Assembly (NCBI GenBank): GCA_934316845.1 | Contig: CAKRDZ010000012.1 | Coordinates: 16,877-80,876 of the forward strand | Direction: 5' to 3' | Source: an uncultured Eubacterium sp. | Lineage (GTDB): Bacteria > Bacillota > Clostridia > Lachnospirales > Lachnospiraceae | Length of the DNA: 64,000 nucleotides | Notes under the pieces: generated by a model | Databases searched by the model: none | Told to the model about the DNA's origin: nothing | Seen by the model: the letters and a program-made list of their open reading frames with translations, nothing else | Program-made: the position numbers and the translations under genes | Part shown: positions 50,731 to 61,256 of the stretch, piece after piece | Layout of the letters: every line of letters starts with the position of its first letter | Numbering within the stretch: position 1 is the first letter of the stretch

Positions 50731-52170
50731 TTAGATACCCATTGCATTACACAGTCCCATTGATAACACAAGGCTCATGCCGATCAATACAACATTTCTG
50801 CATTTCGCCTTTTTGAGTAAAAAAAGATTCAATCCATAAATGGCAAAGATCATGATCAGTATGGTAAACCATGGATACTGCTTATTCTGCGCCAATAACA
50901 TACTGGATTGTATCAATCCTGACATCACGGTCAACAAAAGTCCTGACACGATCACTTTAATGGATTTCTTTATATTGATAAATACTTCAATATTTTCCAG
51001 ATATTCATAAAAATGGTATACCACATCAAATACGACCGCCGAAGCCATCACACTCATGGCAAACCCGGCAAGTGCCATCCACATGCCGCCTGCTGTCGTT
51101 CCGGCCAGCGCATACCCATAAGAATAGCCGATGCCCGACAGAGTTTTGCATAAGATCGATCCCGGCAGAATATTTACAATAAGTACCAGGTAGTTATAAA
51201 AGGAATATTCACTGATATAATCCGGAACGAATAACCCGTCTGCAATCGTCAGATAAGCGTCTCCTCCTCCAAAAGAGATGAGGGAAGAGGCAATTCCTTT
51301 TACAAAAAACGGAAAACCCTCTCCGGCAAAATACAACATTGCCGGCAGGCTGAGAAGAACCGCCGCAAATATCCACGCAGCACTTTCCATCACCAGTGGT
51401 TTTAACACCTTTTTCCGTTTCTTTTTCTTTTTAATCGAACTTTTCTTAAAACTATACACTGCCAAAATAATCATGACAACCCGCACGGTCCACGTCACGA
51501 TATCATTGTCTATGATCTTCGCTTTTCCGACACACAAAAGATAAATACCCGCCACGATACCGACAGGTATCATCGTCTGCCATTGAAATTTACAGTCTGT
51601 CACTAATATGGCAAAAAAGGCAATTGCCAGCATTTCTATCGTAGAAATGCTAAATAACGGCGTTTTATCAATCTGAAAAATACGGAACAAATTTCGTCCG
51701 GCGGTCAGTATAAACACACCGACACACACACCTAGCGCCTTTTTACGGTGCTTTTTCACCACGCAGTCCTGAAAGGCATTGTGGATATATTCCGTCAAAA
51801 GACACATGATAAATGCGGTTATCCCGATCGATGCATATTGAATCTGCGTCAGCACTTTCGGATTCAGTCCGTCCATTCCTGCCATCAGAAGCACCGTCAT
51901 CAAAGCACCGGGAAATGCCATCGCCACCGCAGCAAGGATCATTCCTTTTTTCCCGGAAACCGCTTTTCCTACGCCTGCTGCAATCTCTACCGGAAGTGCT
52001 CCCGGAGTCAGCGCAGCCGCCACAATATCTTTTTCGTACTCTTCTCCCGTGATAAAACCCTTTTCTTCTACGACTTCCTGTTGAATCACCGGAATCAGTG
52101 CATTTCCGCCTCCAAATCCGATCAATCCGATCTTATTCATGGAGACAAGCATTTGTACTAACTTCTTCAC
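50731..52170 (-). CDS. Chromate transporter family protein (two-domain CHR)
   Basis: A 479-residue transporter with about 12 spans in two homologous halves. The first half has IGLIGFGGGNALIPVIQQEV and the second ASSLISFGGGDAYLTIADGL, the two CHR signatures. GTG start with GAGGAAAAG upstream, overlapping the previous gene by 4 bases. An unusual basic loop (SFKKSSIKKKKKRKKVLK) connects the halves. Members export chromate in some bacteria, but in anaerobes the natural substrate is often unknown. Confidence 0.85.
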   Translation of the reverse strand: MKKLVQMLVSMNKIGLIGFGGGNALIPVIQQEVVEEKGFITGEEYEKDIVAAALTPGALPVEIAAGVGKAVSGKKGMILAAVAMAFPGALMTVLLMAGMDGLNPKVLTQIQYASIGITAFIMCLLTEYIHNAFQDCVVKKHRKKALGVCVGVFILTAGRNLFRIFQIDKTPLFSISTIEMLAIAFFAILVTDCKFQWQTMIPVGIVAGIYLLCVGKAKIIDNDIVTWTVRVVMIILAVYSFKKSSIKKKKKRKKVLKPLVMESAAWIFAAVLLSLPAMLYFAGEGFPFFVKGIASSLISFGGGDAYLTIADGLFVPDYISEYSFYNYLVLIVNILPGSILCKTLSGIGYSYGYALAGTTAGGMWMALAGFAMSVMASAVVFDVVYHFYEYLENIEVFINIKKSIKVIVSGLLLTVMSGLIQSSMLLAQNKQYPWFTILIMIFAIYGLNLFLLKKAKCRNVVLIGMSLVLSMGLCNAMGI

Positions 52171-52595
52171 GTCTTTTCCTCATTTGACAAAAGATGAAAC
52201 AATGCCGCTTTATAGATCAAAACCAGCCGTACATCTTTGTCGCAATATCGATTCTTCAAAAATTCTATTGTTTTATATCCATATACCAAAATCAGTATAC
52301 TAAGAGCCACGAATTGTATTCCTGGAAGAAGAGGCATGCAGATCAGAAAAAGAATGGCAGCGGCAAATCCTGCACTGATCACCCCGAACAAACGACTGAT
52401 CGTCACAGACAAACGCACGGTCTGTAGCAGGTTCAGCAGCCGTCTGTCGAGATGTTCTTCACTGTTTTCTATTAACACAAAATAGATATCACAAAAAATA
52501 TCCATACATTCTTTTTCTTTTAATTTTGCACAATACTCTTTATAACGTTTTCTTCCAAACTCTTTCTGCATTAATCTGCCTAATACACTAACCAA
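52167..52595 (-). CDS. Small membrane protein, function unknown
   Basis: A 142-residue protein. A charged N-terminal half (MQKEFGRKRYKEYCAKLKEK) is followed by two spans (LFGVISAGFAAAILFLICMP, LLPGIQFVALSILILVYGYK) and a short tail. Start codon TTG with AAGGAG seven bases upstream. It overlaps the CHR transporter gene by 4 bases, which suggests an accessory role. No family is recognised. Confidence 0.65.
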   Translation of the reverse strand: MVSVLGRLMQKEFGRKRYKEYCAKLKEKECMDIFCDIYFVLIENSEEHLDRRLLNLLQTVRLSVTISRLFGVISAGFAAAILFLICMPLLPGIQFVALSILILVYGYKTIEFLKNRYCDKDVRLVLIYKAALFHLLSNEEKT

Positions 52596-52667
52596 TTTTT
52601 TTCTCCTTCGGTTTCTGCCTTATCTCTATAGTATTCGGCAATACCTTGTTTGGTTATACGTAAAAGA

Positions 52668-53705
52668 TCAGCAAAATTTATAAATTGTCGTTGATGTAAA
52701 TGTGTCGCCTGCTTTCAAAACACAGGATTCAAACGACGGAATATTGATGGAATTTGGAAAATACTGGGTTTCAAAGCAGACCCCGTTTCTCTTCGTATAC
52801 TCTGCCCCTTCTTTTCCCTCTTCCTTTACAATAAAGTTTCCGGTATACAGCTGCATTCCCGGAAGATCCGTGTACACTTCCATCGTTCTGCCGCTTGTAC
52901 TCTCCGAAACTTCTGCCACTTTTTCAACGCCCTTTATCTTCTTATCCAAAGCAAAGTTGTGGTCATATCCGCCGGCAAGGATCAACGGTTCATAATCTGC
53001 TCCGATGTCTTTGCTGATTGCCTTCTTCGTTCTGAAATCCATCGGCGTACCGGTTACATCAATGATATTTCCGGTTGGGATCAGATCCTCTGTCGTCTCT
53101 GTAAATCCGTTTGCCTGAATCCACACTTCGTGGTCTGTAATGTCGCCGCCCTTGTGTCCTTTCAGATTGAAATAAGAATGGTTCGTTACATTACACAAGG
53201 TATCTTTGTCGGATTTTGCTTTATAATCCAGTTTTAATTCATTGTCATCGGTCAATGTATATGTCACGGAAATCTCCAGATTTCCCGGATATCCCTGTTC
53301 CATATCCGGACTCACACGGGAAAATGTCACGCTGTTTTCTCCGGTTTCTGCCTGATACATTACCTTATTGTATCCCGGTGTGCCACCGTGAAGATTGTTC
53401 TTTCCGTCATTTTTCTCCAATTCATATACTGTGCCATTCAGTTCAAATTTCGCATCTCCGATGCGGTTTCCATGACGTCCGATAAAGGAGCCAAAGAAAC
53501 AGCCGTTCACTTCATACGCTGCTACATTGTCGAAACCAAGGACAACATCGGCAAGATTGCCGTCTTTGTCCGGTACAAACAACGATACCAGATTGGCACC
53601 ATAATCGATCAACTGCGCTTTCATGCCGTTTTTATTTTCCAAGGTATACATGGAAACTTCTTCCCCGGCACTTGTTTTTCCAAAATTTGTCTTTTCTACA
53701 CTCAT
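52668..53705 (-). CDS. galM: Aldose 1-epimerase (mutarotase)
   Basis: A 345-residue enzyme that interconverts alpha and beta anomers of hexoses. Conserved blocks: IDYGANLVSLFVPDKDG, GRHGNRIGDAKFEL, NNLHGGTPGYNKVMYQ, catalytic His in NHSYFNLKGH, and the Glu in GVCFETQYFPNSIN. Cytoplasmic, no signal. The start overlaps the aspS stop by 4 bases, which puts a sugar gene at the end of the relA-aspS operon. Confidence 0.94.
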   Translation of the reverse strand: MSVEKTNFGKTSAGEEVSMYTLENKNGMKAQLIDYGANLVSLFVPDKDGNLADVVLGFDNVAAYEVNGCFFGSFIGRHGNRIGDAKFELNGTVYELEKNDGKNNLHGGTPGYNKVMYQAETGENSVTFSRVSPDMEQGYPGNLEISVTYTLTDDNELKLDYKAKSDKDTLCNVTNHSYFNLKGHKGGDITDHEVWIQANGFTETTEDLIPTGNIIDVTGTPMDFRTKKAISKDIGADYEPLILAGGYDHNFALDKKIKGVEKVAEVSESTSGRTMEVYTDLPGMQLYTGNFIVKEEGKEGAEYTKRNGVCFETQYFPNSINIPSFESCVLKAGDTFTSTTIYKFC

Positions 53706-55495
53706 TCTTTTACCTCTTTTCTGATCTCAATACCTAATTCTTCCAACTGTTTTTCATCTACAATATTTGGTGCATCCGTCAAAAGACAGGACGCATCTTT
53801 TACTTTCGGGAAGGCGATCACTTCACGGATGCTGTCTTCTTTTGCCATCAGCATGACAAGACGATCCAGACCGTAAGCCAGTCCTGCGTGAGGTGGTACT
53901 CCGTATTTAAACGCATTCAACAGGAAACCAAACTGCTCATGTGCCGCTTCTTTTGTAAACCCAAGGCACTCAAACATTTTTTCCTGAATGTCATTCTGAT
54001 GAATACGGACAGAGCCTCCACCGATCTCTGTACCATTTAATACGATATCATAGGCTTTTGCACGTACTTTGCCCGGCTCGGTGTCGATCAGATCAAGATC
54101 TTCTTCCATCGGCATCGTAAACGGATGGTGCATTGCCTGATAACGTCCCAGCTCTTCGTTGTACTCCAGAAGTGGGAATTCGGTTACCCACAAGAAATTG
54201 TACACGTTCTTGTCAAGAAGTTCCATTCTTCTTGCCAGTTCCAGACGAAGATTGCCGAGAACATCGTAAACTACTTTATTTTTATCTGCGGCGAACAAAA
54301 GAAGGTCGCCCGGCTCTCCTGCCATCGCTTTTACAAGGGCATCCAGTTCTTCCTCTGTCATAAATTTGGCAAACGAAGATTTGTAGGTGCCATCCTCGTT
54401 GATGCAAAGATAAGCCAAACCTTTTGCGCCGTACTCTTTGGCAAAATCTACCAATGAATCAATCTTTTTACGTGGCATTGCGCCCTGCCCTTTGGCGTTG
54501 ATACCGCGGACGGAACCTCCGTTTTCGATTGCGCCGGTGAACACACCGAAACCACAGCCTTTGACAACTTCTGTCACATCCTGAAGTTCCATGCCAAAAC
54601 GGGTGTCCGGCTTGTCCGAACCAAAGCGGTCCATCGCTTCCTGCCAGGTCATCCGCTGGATCGGGAGCTGTACGTCTACGCCAATCGTCTCTTTAAACAA
54701 TTTCTTCAACAGTCTTTCATTGACATCGATGACATCGTCCACATCAACAAACGAAAGTTCCATATCGATCTGTGTAAATTCCGGCTGACGGTCGGCACGA
54801 AGATCCTCGTCACGGAAACATTTTACAATCTGGAAATATCTGTCATAACCGGAACACATGAGCAGCTGCTTAAACAACTGTGGGGACTGTGGCAGCGCGT
54901 AAAAATTGCCCGGATGTACACGGCTTGGCACCAGATAGTCTCTTGCCCCCTCCGGTGTACTCTTCGTAAGCATCGGTGTCTCGATCTCCAAAAATCCCTC
55001 TTCTGCCAGAAATTGTCTGGTAAGTGTCGCCACTTTGCTCCGCATGATCAGATTTCTCTGAAGATCCGGGCGGCGCAGGTCGAGGAAACGGTAACGAAGA
55101 CGAAGTTCGTCTTTGGTCTTACTGTTCTCTTCGATCGGGAAAGGTGGTGTCTCGGACTCTGACAAGATACGGATGTCCTTTGCACGCACTTCGATCGCAC
55201 CGGTTTTCAGATTTTCGTTTACAGCACCGGAACGGTTCTCCACGACACCGGTTACTGCAACAACAAATTCCGCACGAAGTTTTGTCGCTTTTTCAAAACC
55301 TTCTGCACCGGTATCGCTCTCTTCAAAGATCAACTGTATGATTCCAGAGCGGTCACGCAAATCCACAAAAATGATACCGCCCTTATTTCTGCTTTTCTGT
55401 ACCCAGCCCATCACTGTGACGGTCTGTCCTACATTTTCTGTCGTAAGCTCTGCGCACCGGCATGTACGGCGCAGGCCTTTCATTGATTCTGCCAT
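53702..55495 (-). CDS. aspS: Aspartyl-tRNA synthetase
   Basis: A 597-residue class II synthetase of bacterial type. N-terminal OB-fold anticodon domain (GQTVTVMGWVQKSRNKGGII), motif 2 (QIVKCFRDEDLRADRQPEFTQ), GAD insertion (about 290-410) and motif 3 (HAGLAYGLDRLVMLM). It charges tRNA-Asp, and in some Clostridia also tRNA-Asn. Start at MAESMKGLRRT with AAGGAATG upstream. The gap to hisS is 29 bases. Confidence 0.96.
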   Translation of the reverse strand: MAESMKGLRRTCRCAELTTENVGQTVTVMGWVQKSRNKGGIIFVDLRDRSGIIQLIFEESDTGAEGFEKATKLRAEFVVAVTGVVENRSGAVNENLKTGAIEVRAKDIRILSESETPPFPIEENSKTKDELRLRYRFLDLRRPDLQRNLIMRSKVATLTRQFLAEEGFLEIETPMLTKSTPEGARDYLVPSRVHPGNFYALPQSPQLFKQLLMCSGYDRYFQIVKCFRDEDLRADRQPEFTQIDMELSFVDVDDVIDVNERLLKKLFKETIGVDVQLPIQRMTWQEAMDRFGSDKPDTRFGMELQDVTEVVKGCGFGVFTGAIENGGSVRGINAKGQGAMPRKKIDSLVDFAKEYGAKGLAYLCINEDGTYKSSFAKFMTEEELDALVKAMAGEPGDLLLFAADKNKVVYDVLGNLRLELARRMELLDKNVYNFLWVTEFPLLEYNEELGRYQAMHHPFTMPMEEDLDLIDTEPGKVRAKAYDIVLNGTEIGGGSVRIHQNDIQEKMFECLGFTKEAAHEQFGFLLNAFKYGVPPHAGLAYGLDRLVMLMAKEDSIREVIAFPKVKDASCLLTDAPNIVDEKQLEELGIEIRKEVKE

Positions 55496-55524
55496 TTTTT
55501 TACATTCCTTTCTGATGTACAAAT

Positions 55525-56775
55525 CTAATCTGCAAAAAATTCCCGGATTTCTTCGTATCCGTCTTTTGCCAATAATTCCTTCTGGAATTTCTTATTTTTC
55601 TTCATTACATTGATACTGATCTTGTATCCGTTTTTGCGCTCTTCATTTGCCTGGGAAATGACTTTCTTCATCAATTCCGGCGTCGCTTTTTTATCGATCA
55701 GGTATGCCTTTTTCTTTGAACTTGACGGTACTTTGAAATCACGCTCAAGAAGGAGCATGACAATACGCTCAAATCCGATGGAAAATCCACAGGCACACGT
55801 ATCGTTTCCGGTAAATTTACCGATCATTTCGTCGTAGCGTCCGCCGCCTCCGACAGAACCGCCAAATTCATCCATCGAAATTTCAAAGATCGGGCCGGTA
55901 TAATAACTCATACCGCGCACGAGAGTCGGATCAAAAGCAATCTTAAAGTCTGCGGATTTTGTCTCTTCCACGGTAGAAATGATTGTCTCCAGATCTTCTG
56001 CCGTGCCTGCCTCCAGACAATCGCCCAGTTTTTCTTTCAAATATTTTACCCCCGCAATATCATTGGTCACGGTTTCAAACAATTCTTTACACATATCGAC
56101 GGATTTCTGCTCATAACCGGCTTCGAGGAGTTCGGCAGTCACACCGTCCATACCGATCTTGTCCATCTTATCCAGAATGATAAACACGGAATCGTACTCT
56201 GCTTCCGGGAATCCACAATAAGCCGCCATGGCTTTCAGAATCTTACGATTGTTGATTCGGATGGTGAAATTTGTAAAATCCAATTTACCAAGCAATGTCG
56301 TCGTTGCTAAGATCAATTCGATCTCCGCTAAGATCGACGGCTCACCAAGAATGTCAATATCGCACTGCATAAACTGGCGGAAACGTCCTCGCTGCGGACG
56401 GTCGGCTCGCCATACATTTCCCATCTGAAGGGCTTTAAACGGAGCACTTAACTCATTTGCATGATTGGCATAATATCTTGACAGAGGAACGGTCAGATCA
56501 TAACGCAGTCCGCTGTCTACCAGATCGGCTTCGCATTCTGCCGTATCCAGTTTCAATTTTTCTCCTCGTTTCAAAATCTTGAAGATCAATTTTTCATTTT
56601 CGCCGCCCTGCTTGCTGCAAAGACTTTCGATGTGCTCTACACAAGGAGTCTCGATTGACGAAAATCCAAAGGTTCCATAAGTCTCTTTGATGAGTCCGAT
56701 CACATAATCCCGGATCTCCATTTCCTTTGGCAAAATATCTTTCATACCCGTTACCGGTTTCTTCTTTAATGCCAT
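55525..56775 (-). CDS. hisS: Histidyl-tRNA synthetase
   Basis: A 416-residue class II synthetase. Motif 1 region GFSSIETPCVEHIESL, motif 2 VWRADRPQRGRFRQFMQCD, HisA motif LVRGMSYYTGPIFEI and GGGGRYDEMIG, with a C-terminal anticodon domain (about 325-416). The ribosome site GGAGGT sits in the last codons of hemZ. Start drawn at MALKKK; the GTG one codon earlier is equally possible. Confidence 0.95.
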   Translation of the reverse strand: MALKKKPVTGMKDILPKEMEIRDYVIGLIKETYGTFGFSSIETPCVEHIESLCSKQGGENEKLIFKILKRGEKLKLDTAECEADLVDSGLRYDLTVPLSRYYANHANELSAPFKALQMGNVWRADRPQRGRFRQFMQCDIDILGEPSILAEIELILATTTLLGKLDFTNFTIRINNRKILKAMAAYCGFPEAEYDSVFIILDKMDKIGMDGVTAELLEAGYEQKSVDMCKELFETVTNDIAGVKYLKEKLGDCLEAGTAEDLETIISTVEETKSADFKIAFDPTLVRGMSYYTGPIFEISMDEFGGSVGGGGRYDEMIGKFTGNDTCACGFSIGFERIVMLLLERDFKVPSSSKKKAYLIDKKATPELMKKVISQANEERKNGYKISINVMKKNKKFQKELLAKDGYEEIREFFAD

Positions 56776-56781
56776 CACGCA

Positions 56782-58200
56782 TTACCTCCAACTTTCCTTT
56801 TTTCTTCTTATCATCTCGTCAATTCTACTAATGTAGTCATCAACGCTTTTTACATTCTCTACGCGTTCCATCCGGTTTTCCTCCGGAAATACGATCTTTG
56901 ACGATCCTCCGCTGCCAAGTGCCAAGATGGACTGCAGTTCTTCCATGATAAATATGTTGTACAGACATTCTTTTCCGGGTTTTGCATAAGCCACATTTTC
57001 CTGATTGGTATTTCTCGTCGTATGCGCCTTATTTTTCTGGCGGTACATATAATACGGCTCATATCCGTGTGTCCGGCAGAACTGCTCTGCTTCTTTTTGC
57101 ATCGGTTCGATGCAGGCATCTTCCTTACGCATCTCCCCGCCCTGCTCCAGCTGTTCTTTCCGCAGTCTGGATGCCCGTTTGATCACCAGCGTATGAACGG
57201 TGATACTGTCCGGTTTTAGGGCTTCGACTTCCCGCAGTGTTTCTTTAAAATCTTCCAGGGTTTCCTCCGGAAGTCCTGCGATCAGATCCATATTGATATT
57301 ATCAAATCCCAGGGTTCTCGCAAGCGCAAATTTCTGACGGATTTCCTCTACCGTGTGCCTGCGCCCCAGAAGTTCAAGCGTATGCTCTTTCATACTCTGC
57401 GGATTGATGGAAATTCTTGTCACGCCATGCGCTTTCATGCTCCGCAGTTTTCCTTCTGTAATGCTGTCCGGGCGCCCTGCCTCGACGGTAAATTCTTTCG
57501 ACTGTTCCATCGGAAGATACTTGCCGGTCATCACCATCAGACGCTCAAACTGCTCCTCCGATAACGATGTCGGTGTGCCGCCGCCCACGTACACGCTGAC
57601 CATCTGCTTTCCTGCCAGCCATTCTTTGCAATGTGCCATCTCTTTTTCCAAAGCATCCAGGTACGCATCCATCTTATCCGCATAACGTCCTGCCGGAAAG
57701 GAGGAAAACGAACAATAGGCGCAGATTGTCGGGCAAAAGGGGATGCCAATATATACATTGGCACACGTTTCATGCCGCATGCCCTGTGTCAGGGAAAATT
57801 CTTTCTTTGCAACATCCACCGCCAGTCTCACTTTGTCTTCCCGGCAGAAATATTCTTCTTTTAAAATATCCCGGATCTCTGCCTCTTCTTTTCCCTGCAT
57901 CATCAGCCGGAGCGGGATCTTCGCCGGCCGGATCCCGGTAAGGATCCCCCACGGCAGTTCTTTTCCCGACTGTGTTTTCAAATATTCATAAACTTCTTTT
58001 TTAATCTGGTTTTTGGTATAGGGATGCGGAAAATATTTTTCCCATTTTTTTCCATTCATCCGCCAGTTTATCGAATAGCCGTCTTCCGTAGAAATTTCCG
58101 GATGTTCGACTACTCGGCACTCTTTTTCCGGATAAAATACCATTGCCAGTGCTTTCATATCATACGAAAACTCGGTTCCGGAAATGTCAACTTCTATCAT
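56782..58200 (-). CDS. hemZ: Radical SAM coproporphyrinogen dehydrogenase-like HemZ
   Basis: A 472-residue radical SAM protein. The Fe-S motif CxxxCxxC is in GIPFCPTICAYCSFSSFP. Glycine-rich VYVGGGTPTSLSEEQ and INMDLIAGLPEETLEDF are typical of HemN/HemZ. A specific N-terminal domain (about 1-150) marks HemZ. It is named for oxygen-independent oxidation of coproporphyrinogen III, but in heme-lacking anaerobes its job is uncertain. It lies between the MBL and hisS genes. Confidence 0.9.
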   Translation of the reverse strand: MIEVDISGTEFSYDMKALAMVFYPEKECRVVEHPEISTEDGYSINWRMNGKKWEKYFPHPYTKNQIKKEVYEYLKTQSGKELPWGILTGIRPAKIPLRLMMQGKEEAEIRDILKEEYFCREDKVRLAVDVAKKEFSLTQGMRHETCANVYIGIPFCPTICAYCSFSSFPAGRYADKMDAYLDALEKEMAHCKEWLAGKQMVSVYVGGGTPTSLSEEQFERLMVMTGKYLPMEQSKEFTVEAGRPDSITEGKLRSMKAHGVTRISINPQSMKEHTLELLGRRHTVEEIRQKFALARTLGFDNINMDLIAGLPEETLEDFKETLREVEALKPDSITVHTLVIKRASRLRKEQLEQGGEMRKEDACIEPMQKEAEQFCRTHGYEPYYMYRQKNKAHTTRNTNQENVAYAKPGKECLYNIFIMEELQSILALGSGGSSKIVFPEENRMERVENVKSVDDYISRIDEMIRRKKESWR

Positions 58201-58214
58201 GAGAATTTCCTCTC

Positions 58215-58850
58215 TTATGCATACGGATTATTCGCCTGTTCATAGCCGATGCTGGTCGCCGGTCCATGCCCGGAAAACACTTTGGTTTCACTCGGCAGGG
58301 TCAGTACTTTTTCCCGTACCGACTGCATCAGATCTTTTTCATTTCCGGTCGGCAGGTCCGCTCTTCCAACGGATTCCATAAACAGAGTATCTCCACTGAA
58401 AAGCACCTTCTGTTCTTCCAGAAAATAACAGCAGCTTCCCTTTGTATGTCCCGGTGTGTGGATCACTTTCATCGTAATCCCGGCACTCTCAAACTGCTGT
58501 CCATCGTGAAGCCATCGGTCCGCTTCCAGTTCTTCCGGTCTGCCGGTCATCGCCGACACATTCATACGGGCATCCGAAAGGAGTTCCTTTTCAATATCCA
58601 GAGCACAGATCTCGCCTCGTATCGCATTTTTCAGATCTCTTACTCCCTGAATATGGTCAAAATGCCCATGGGTAAGCAAGATATGATCTAAGATCATTTT
58701 CTGATCGCGGATATAATTTGCAATCTTATCTCCGCTGTCACCCGGATCTACCACAAAACAATGTTCGGAATCCTTTTTATGCACGATATAGCAATTGGTT
58801 CCCACACTTCCAACAACGACAGATTCTATGATCAAACCATTGATTTCCAT
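58215..58850 (-). CDS. Metallo-beta-lactamase fold hydrolase (glyoxalase II-like)
   Basis: A 211-residue cytoplasmic hydrolase. Metal ligands are in LLTHGHFDHIQGV, IHTPGHTKGSC and LFSGDTLFMESVGR. It is of the short glyoxalase II-like type without the C-terminal helical domain. Substrate unknown; perhaps a thioester. It directly follows relA in the operon, as in many Clostridia. Confidence 0.88.
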   Translation of the reverse strand: MEINGLIIESVVVGSVGTNCYIVHKKDSEHCFVVDPGDSGDKIANYIRDQKMILDHILLTHGHFDHIQGVRDLKNAIRGEICALDIEKELLSDARMNVSAMTGRPEELEADRWLHDGQQFESAGITMKVIHTPGHTKGSCCYFLEEQKVLFSGDTLFMESVGRADLPTGNEKDLMQSVREKVLTLPSETKVFSGHGPATSIGYEQANNPYA

Positions 58851-58874
58851 AATCTATCCTTTCTTTTCCATCGA

Positions 58875-61205
58875 TCAGCCGTTGGAACGTCTCTCGATGT
58901 CGATAACACTTTCTACATTTCGAAGTTTTTTTACTAATTTATTGAGCTGCTCCACGCCTCTGGTCTCAAAACCGACCACGATCGTGGCTTTATCCTGCTT
59001 GGAAGTCCGGACATTCATGGACTTCACATCAATCTCATTCTCGGTAAAGATCTTCGATACATCAAACAATACCCCACTTCGGTTGTACGAATAAATGACG
59101 ATCTCGACCGGATAATAATCTTCGTTTTTCTTCGCCTGCGCACTCCATTCTGCTTCGATCAGACGATTTCTCTCTTCCTCCGGCAAGTGGATCATATTGA
59201 CACAGTCCGTACGATGAATGGAGATTCCACGGCCCCTCGTGACAAATCCAACGATTTCGTCTCCCGGCACCGGATTACAGCATCTTGAAAAACGGACAGC
59301 AAGGTCATCCAGCCCCATAACAACGATTCCACTCTTTTTCCCGCCACTCTTTGACGCCGAGGAATCGCCTCCTTCTTTTATGCCCTTTGCCTCTTTGGCA
59401 TTTTCAATCGCTTCTTTGACCTGTTCATCCGAGACAACGCGTTTGTTCTTCTTCTCATATTCGTAAATGAGTTTATTGATGACCTGTCCTTCCTTCAAGC
59501 CGCCATGGCCAATCGCAGCACAGACCGAATCCCAGTCTTTAAATCCATATTTGCGTTTGCATGCTTCTGTGTATTCCGGTTTTACGTATTTATACAGATC
59601 AATATTTTTTGCCTTTGCATATTGCGCGAGAAGTTCTTTTCCGCGCACGATATTTTCTTCTTTAAATTCGGTACGGAACCACTGGTTGATCTTGTTTTTC
59701 GCCTGTGTACTCTTAACAACCAATAACCAGTCACGGCTTGGTCCCTTACTGTTTTGCGAAGTGATAATGTCGATCCGGTCACCATTTTGAATCTGGTAGT
59801 CCAGTTTAACGATATTTCCATTGACCCTGGCACCTACCATTTTATTACCAACCGCCGTATGTATCGCATAAGCAAAATCGATCGGTGTCGAACCTGCCGG
59901 AAGTGTCTTTACATCTCCGTTTGGCGTAAAGCAGTATACACTGTCCGAGAACAGGTTCAGATCGCTTTTGATCACGCTCAAAAATTCTTTATTATCTGAC
60001 ATGTCCCGCTGCCATTCCAAAATCTGGCGCAGCCATGCCATCTTTGCCTCATCGTTTTTAACTTCTGCTTCGCTTCCCTTTGTTTCCTTATATTTCCAGT
60101 GTGCCGCAATACCGTATTCTGCCGTTTTATGCATCTCGTACGTACGGATCTGGATTTCAAATGGCTGTCCATTTGGTCCGATCAGTGTCGTATGCAGTGA
60201 CTGGTAATGGTTTGGTTTCGGCATCGCAATATAATCTTTAAAACGTCCCGGAATCGGCTTATACATCTCGTGTATGATTCCGAGTGCGGTATAACACTGC
60301 TGCTCTGTATCAACGATGATTCGTATTGCAAATAAGTCATAAATCTGATCCAGTGTCTTATTTTGATTTACCATTTTCCGGTAAATACTGAACAGATGTT
60401 TGACACGCCCATCGATCGTTGCCTTGATCTTCGCCTCATCCAGATGTTCTCTGACATCTTCCATGATATCTTTGACAAAGGTTTCCTTCTGCACACGCAG
60501 ATGGCTGAATTTATCATTCAACTCCTTATAAGCTTCGGGTTCCAGATATTGCAAAGACAGATCATCGAGTTCGACCTTTACTTTGGAAATACCAAGCCGA
60601 TGCGCGATCGGTGCATAGATGTCCATCGTCTCCCTGGCTTTTTCTTTCTGCTTTTCCGGTTTCATAAACTGCAGCGTACGCATATTATGAAGACGGTCTG
60701 CCAGTTTGATAATAATAACACGGATATCCTTCGCCATCGCCAAAAACATTTTTCTCAGGTTTTCCGCCTGTACATCCAGTTTGTCCGCGGAGTAATTTAA
60801 CTGGGTCAATTTGGTAACCCCGTCTACCAAAAGGGCAATCTCCGCACTAAACATCCGGGTTATATCTTCCACGGTATACGGCGTATCCTCGATAACATCA
60901 TGAAGAAGTCCGCCGACGATCGTCTCCTTGTCCATATCCAACTGTGTCAAAATGATTGCTACACAGACCGGATGAATCAGATACGGCTCACCGGACTTAC
61001 GTTTCTGGTCTTTATGAGCTTCTTTTGCCAGTTCATAAGCTTTTCGTATAATGCCCATTTCATCCTGACGGTTTTCCGCAGTCAGCAATTTGGTCAATAC
61101 TTCAAATAACACATCCGGATCCGTAAAGTTGGGCGGGATGATGTCCTGCGACAGTTCTCCCGTATCAAATTTTTCAATTAAATCACTACGTTTGTCCTGT
61201 TCCAT
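58875..61205 (-). CDS. relA: Bifunctional (p)ppGpp synthetase/hydrolase RelA/SpoT
   Basis: A 776-residue long RSH protein. Hydrolase domain intact (HPVCVAIILTQL, GLLHDVIEDTPYTVED). Synthetase domain (about 235-345; YDLFAIRIIVDTEQQCYTA, GRFKDYIAMPKPNHYQSLHT). TGS (VYCFTPNGDVKTLPAGSTPI), zinc-finger-like helical part (RCCNPVPGDEIVGFVTRGRG) and C-terminal ACT domain (NRSGVLFDVSKIFTENEID). Both activities are expected. It leads the operon that also makes HisS and AspS, linking amino-acid supply and stringent control. Confidence 0.95.
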   Translation of the reverse strand: MEQDKRSDLIEKFDTGELSQDIIPPNFTDPDVLFEVLTKLLTAENRQDEMGIIRKAYELAKEAHKDQKRKSGEPYLIHPVCVAIILTQLDMDKETIVGGLLHDVIEDTPYTVEDITRMFSAEIALLVDGVTKLTQLNYSADKLDVQAENLRKMFLAMAKDIRVIIIKLADRLHNMRTLQFMKPEKQKEKARETMDIYAPIAHRLGISKVKVELDDLSLQYLEPEAYKELNDKFSHLRVQKETFVKDIMEDVREHLDEAKIKATIDGRVKHLFSIYRKMVNQNKTLDQIYDLFAIRIIVDTEQQCYTALGIIHEMYKPIPGRFKDYIAMPKPNHYQSLHTTLIGPNGQPFEIQIRTYEMHKTAEYGIAAHWKYKETKGSEAEVKNDEAKMAWLRQILEWQRDMSDNKEFLSVIKSDLNLFSDSVYCFTPNGDVKTLPAGSTPIDFAYAIHTAVGNKMVGARVNGNIVKLDYQIQNGDRIDIITSQNSKGPSRDWLLVVKSTQAKNKINQWFRTEFKEENIVRGKELLAQYAKAKNIDLYKYVKPEYTEACKRKYGFKDWDSVCAAIGHGGLKEGQVINKLIYEYEKKNKRVVSDEQVKEAIENAKEAKGIKEGGDSSASKSGGKKSGIVVMGLDDLAVRFSRCCNPVPGDEIVGFVTRGRGISIHRTDCVNMIHLPEEERNRLIEAEWSAQAKKNEDYYPVEIVIYSYNRSGVLFDVSKIFTENEIDVKSMNVRTSKQDKATIVVGFETRGVEQLNKLVKKLRNVESVIDIERRSNG

Positions 61206-61256
61206 ATCTCATCCATCCTTTCTTTACTTTATCTGTTTTTGGGCGACTCTAACATT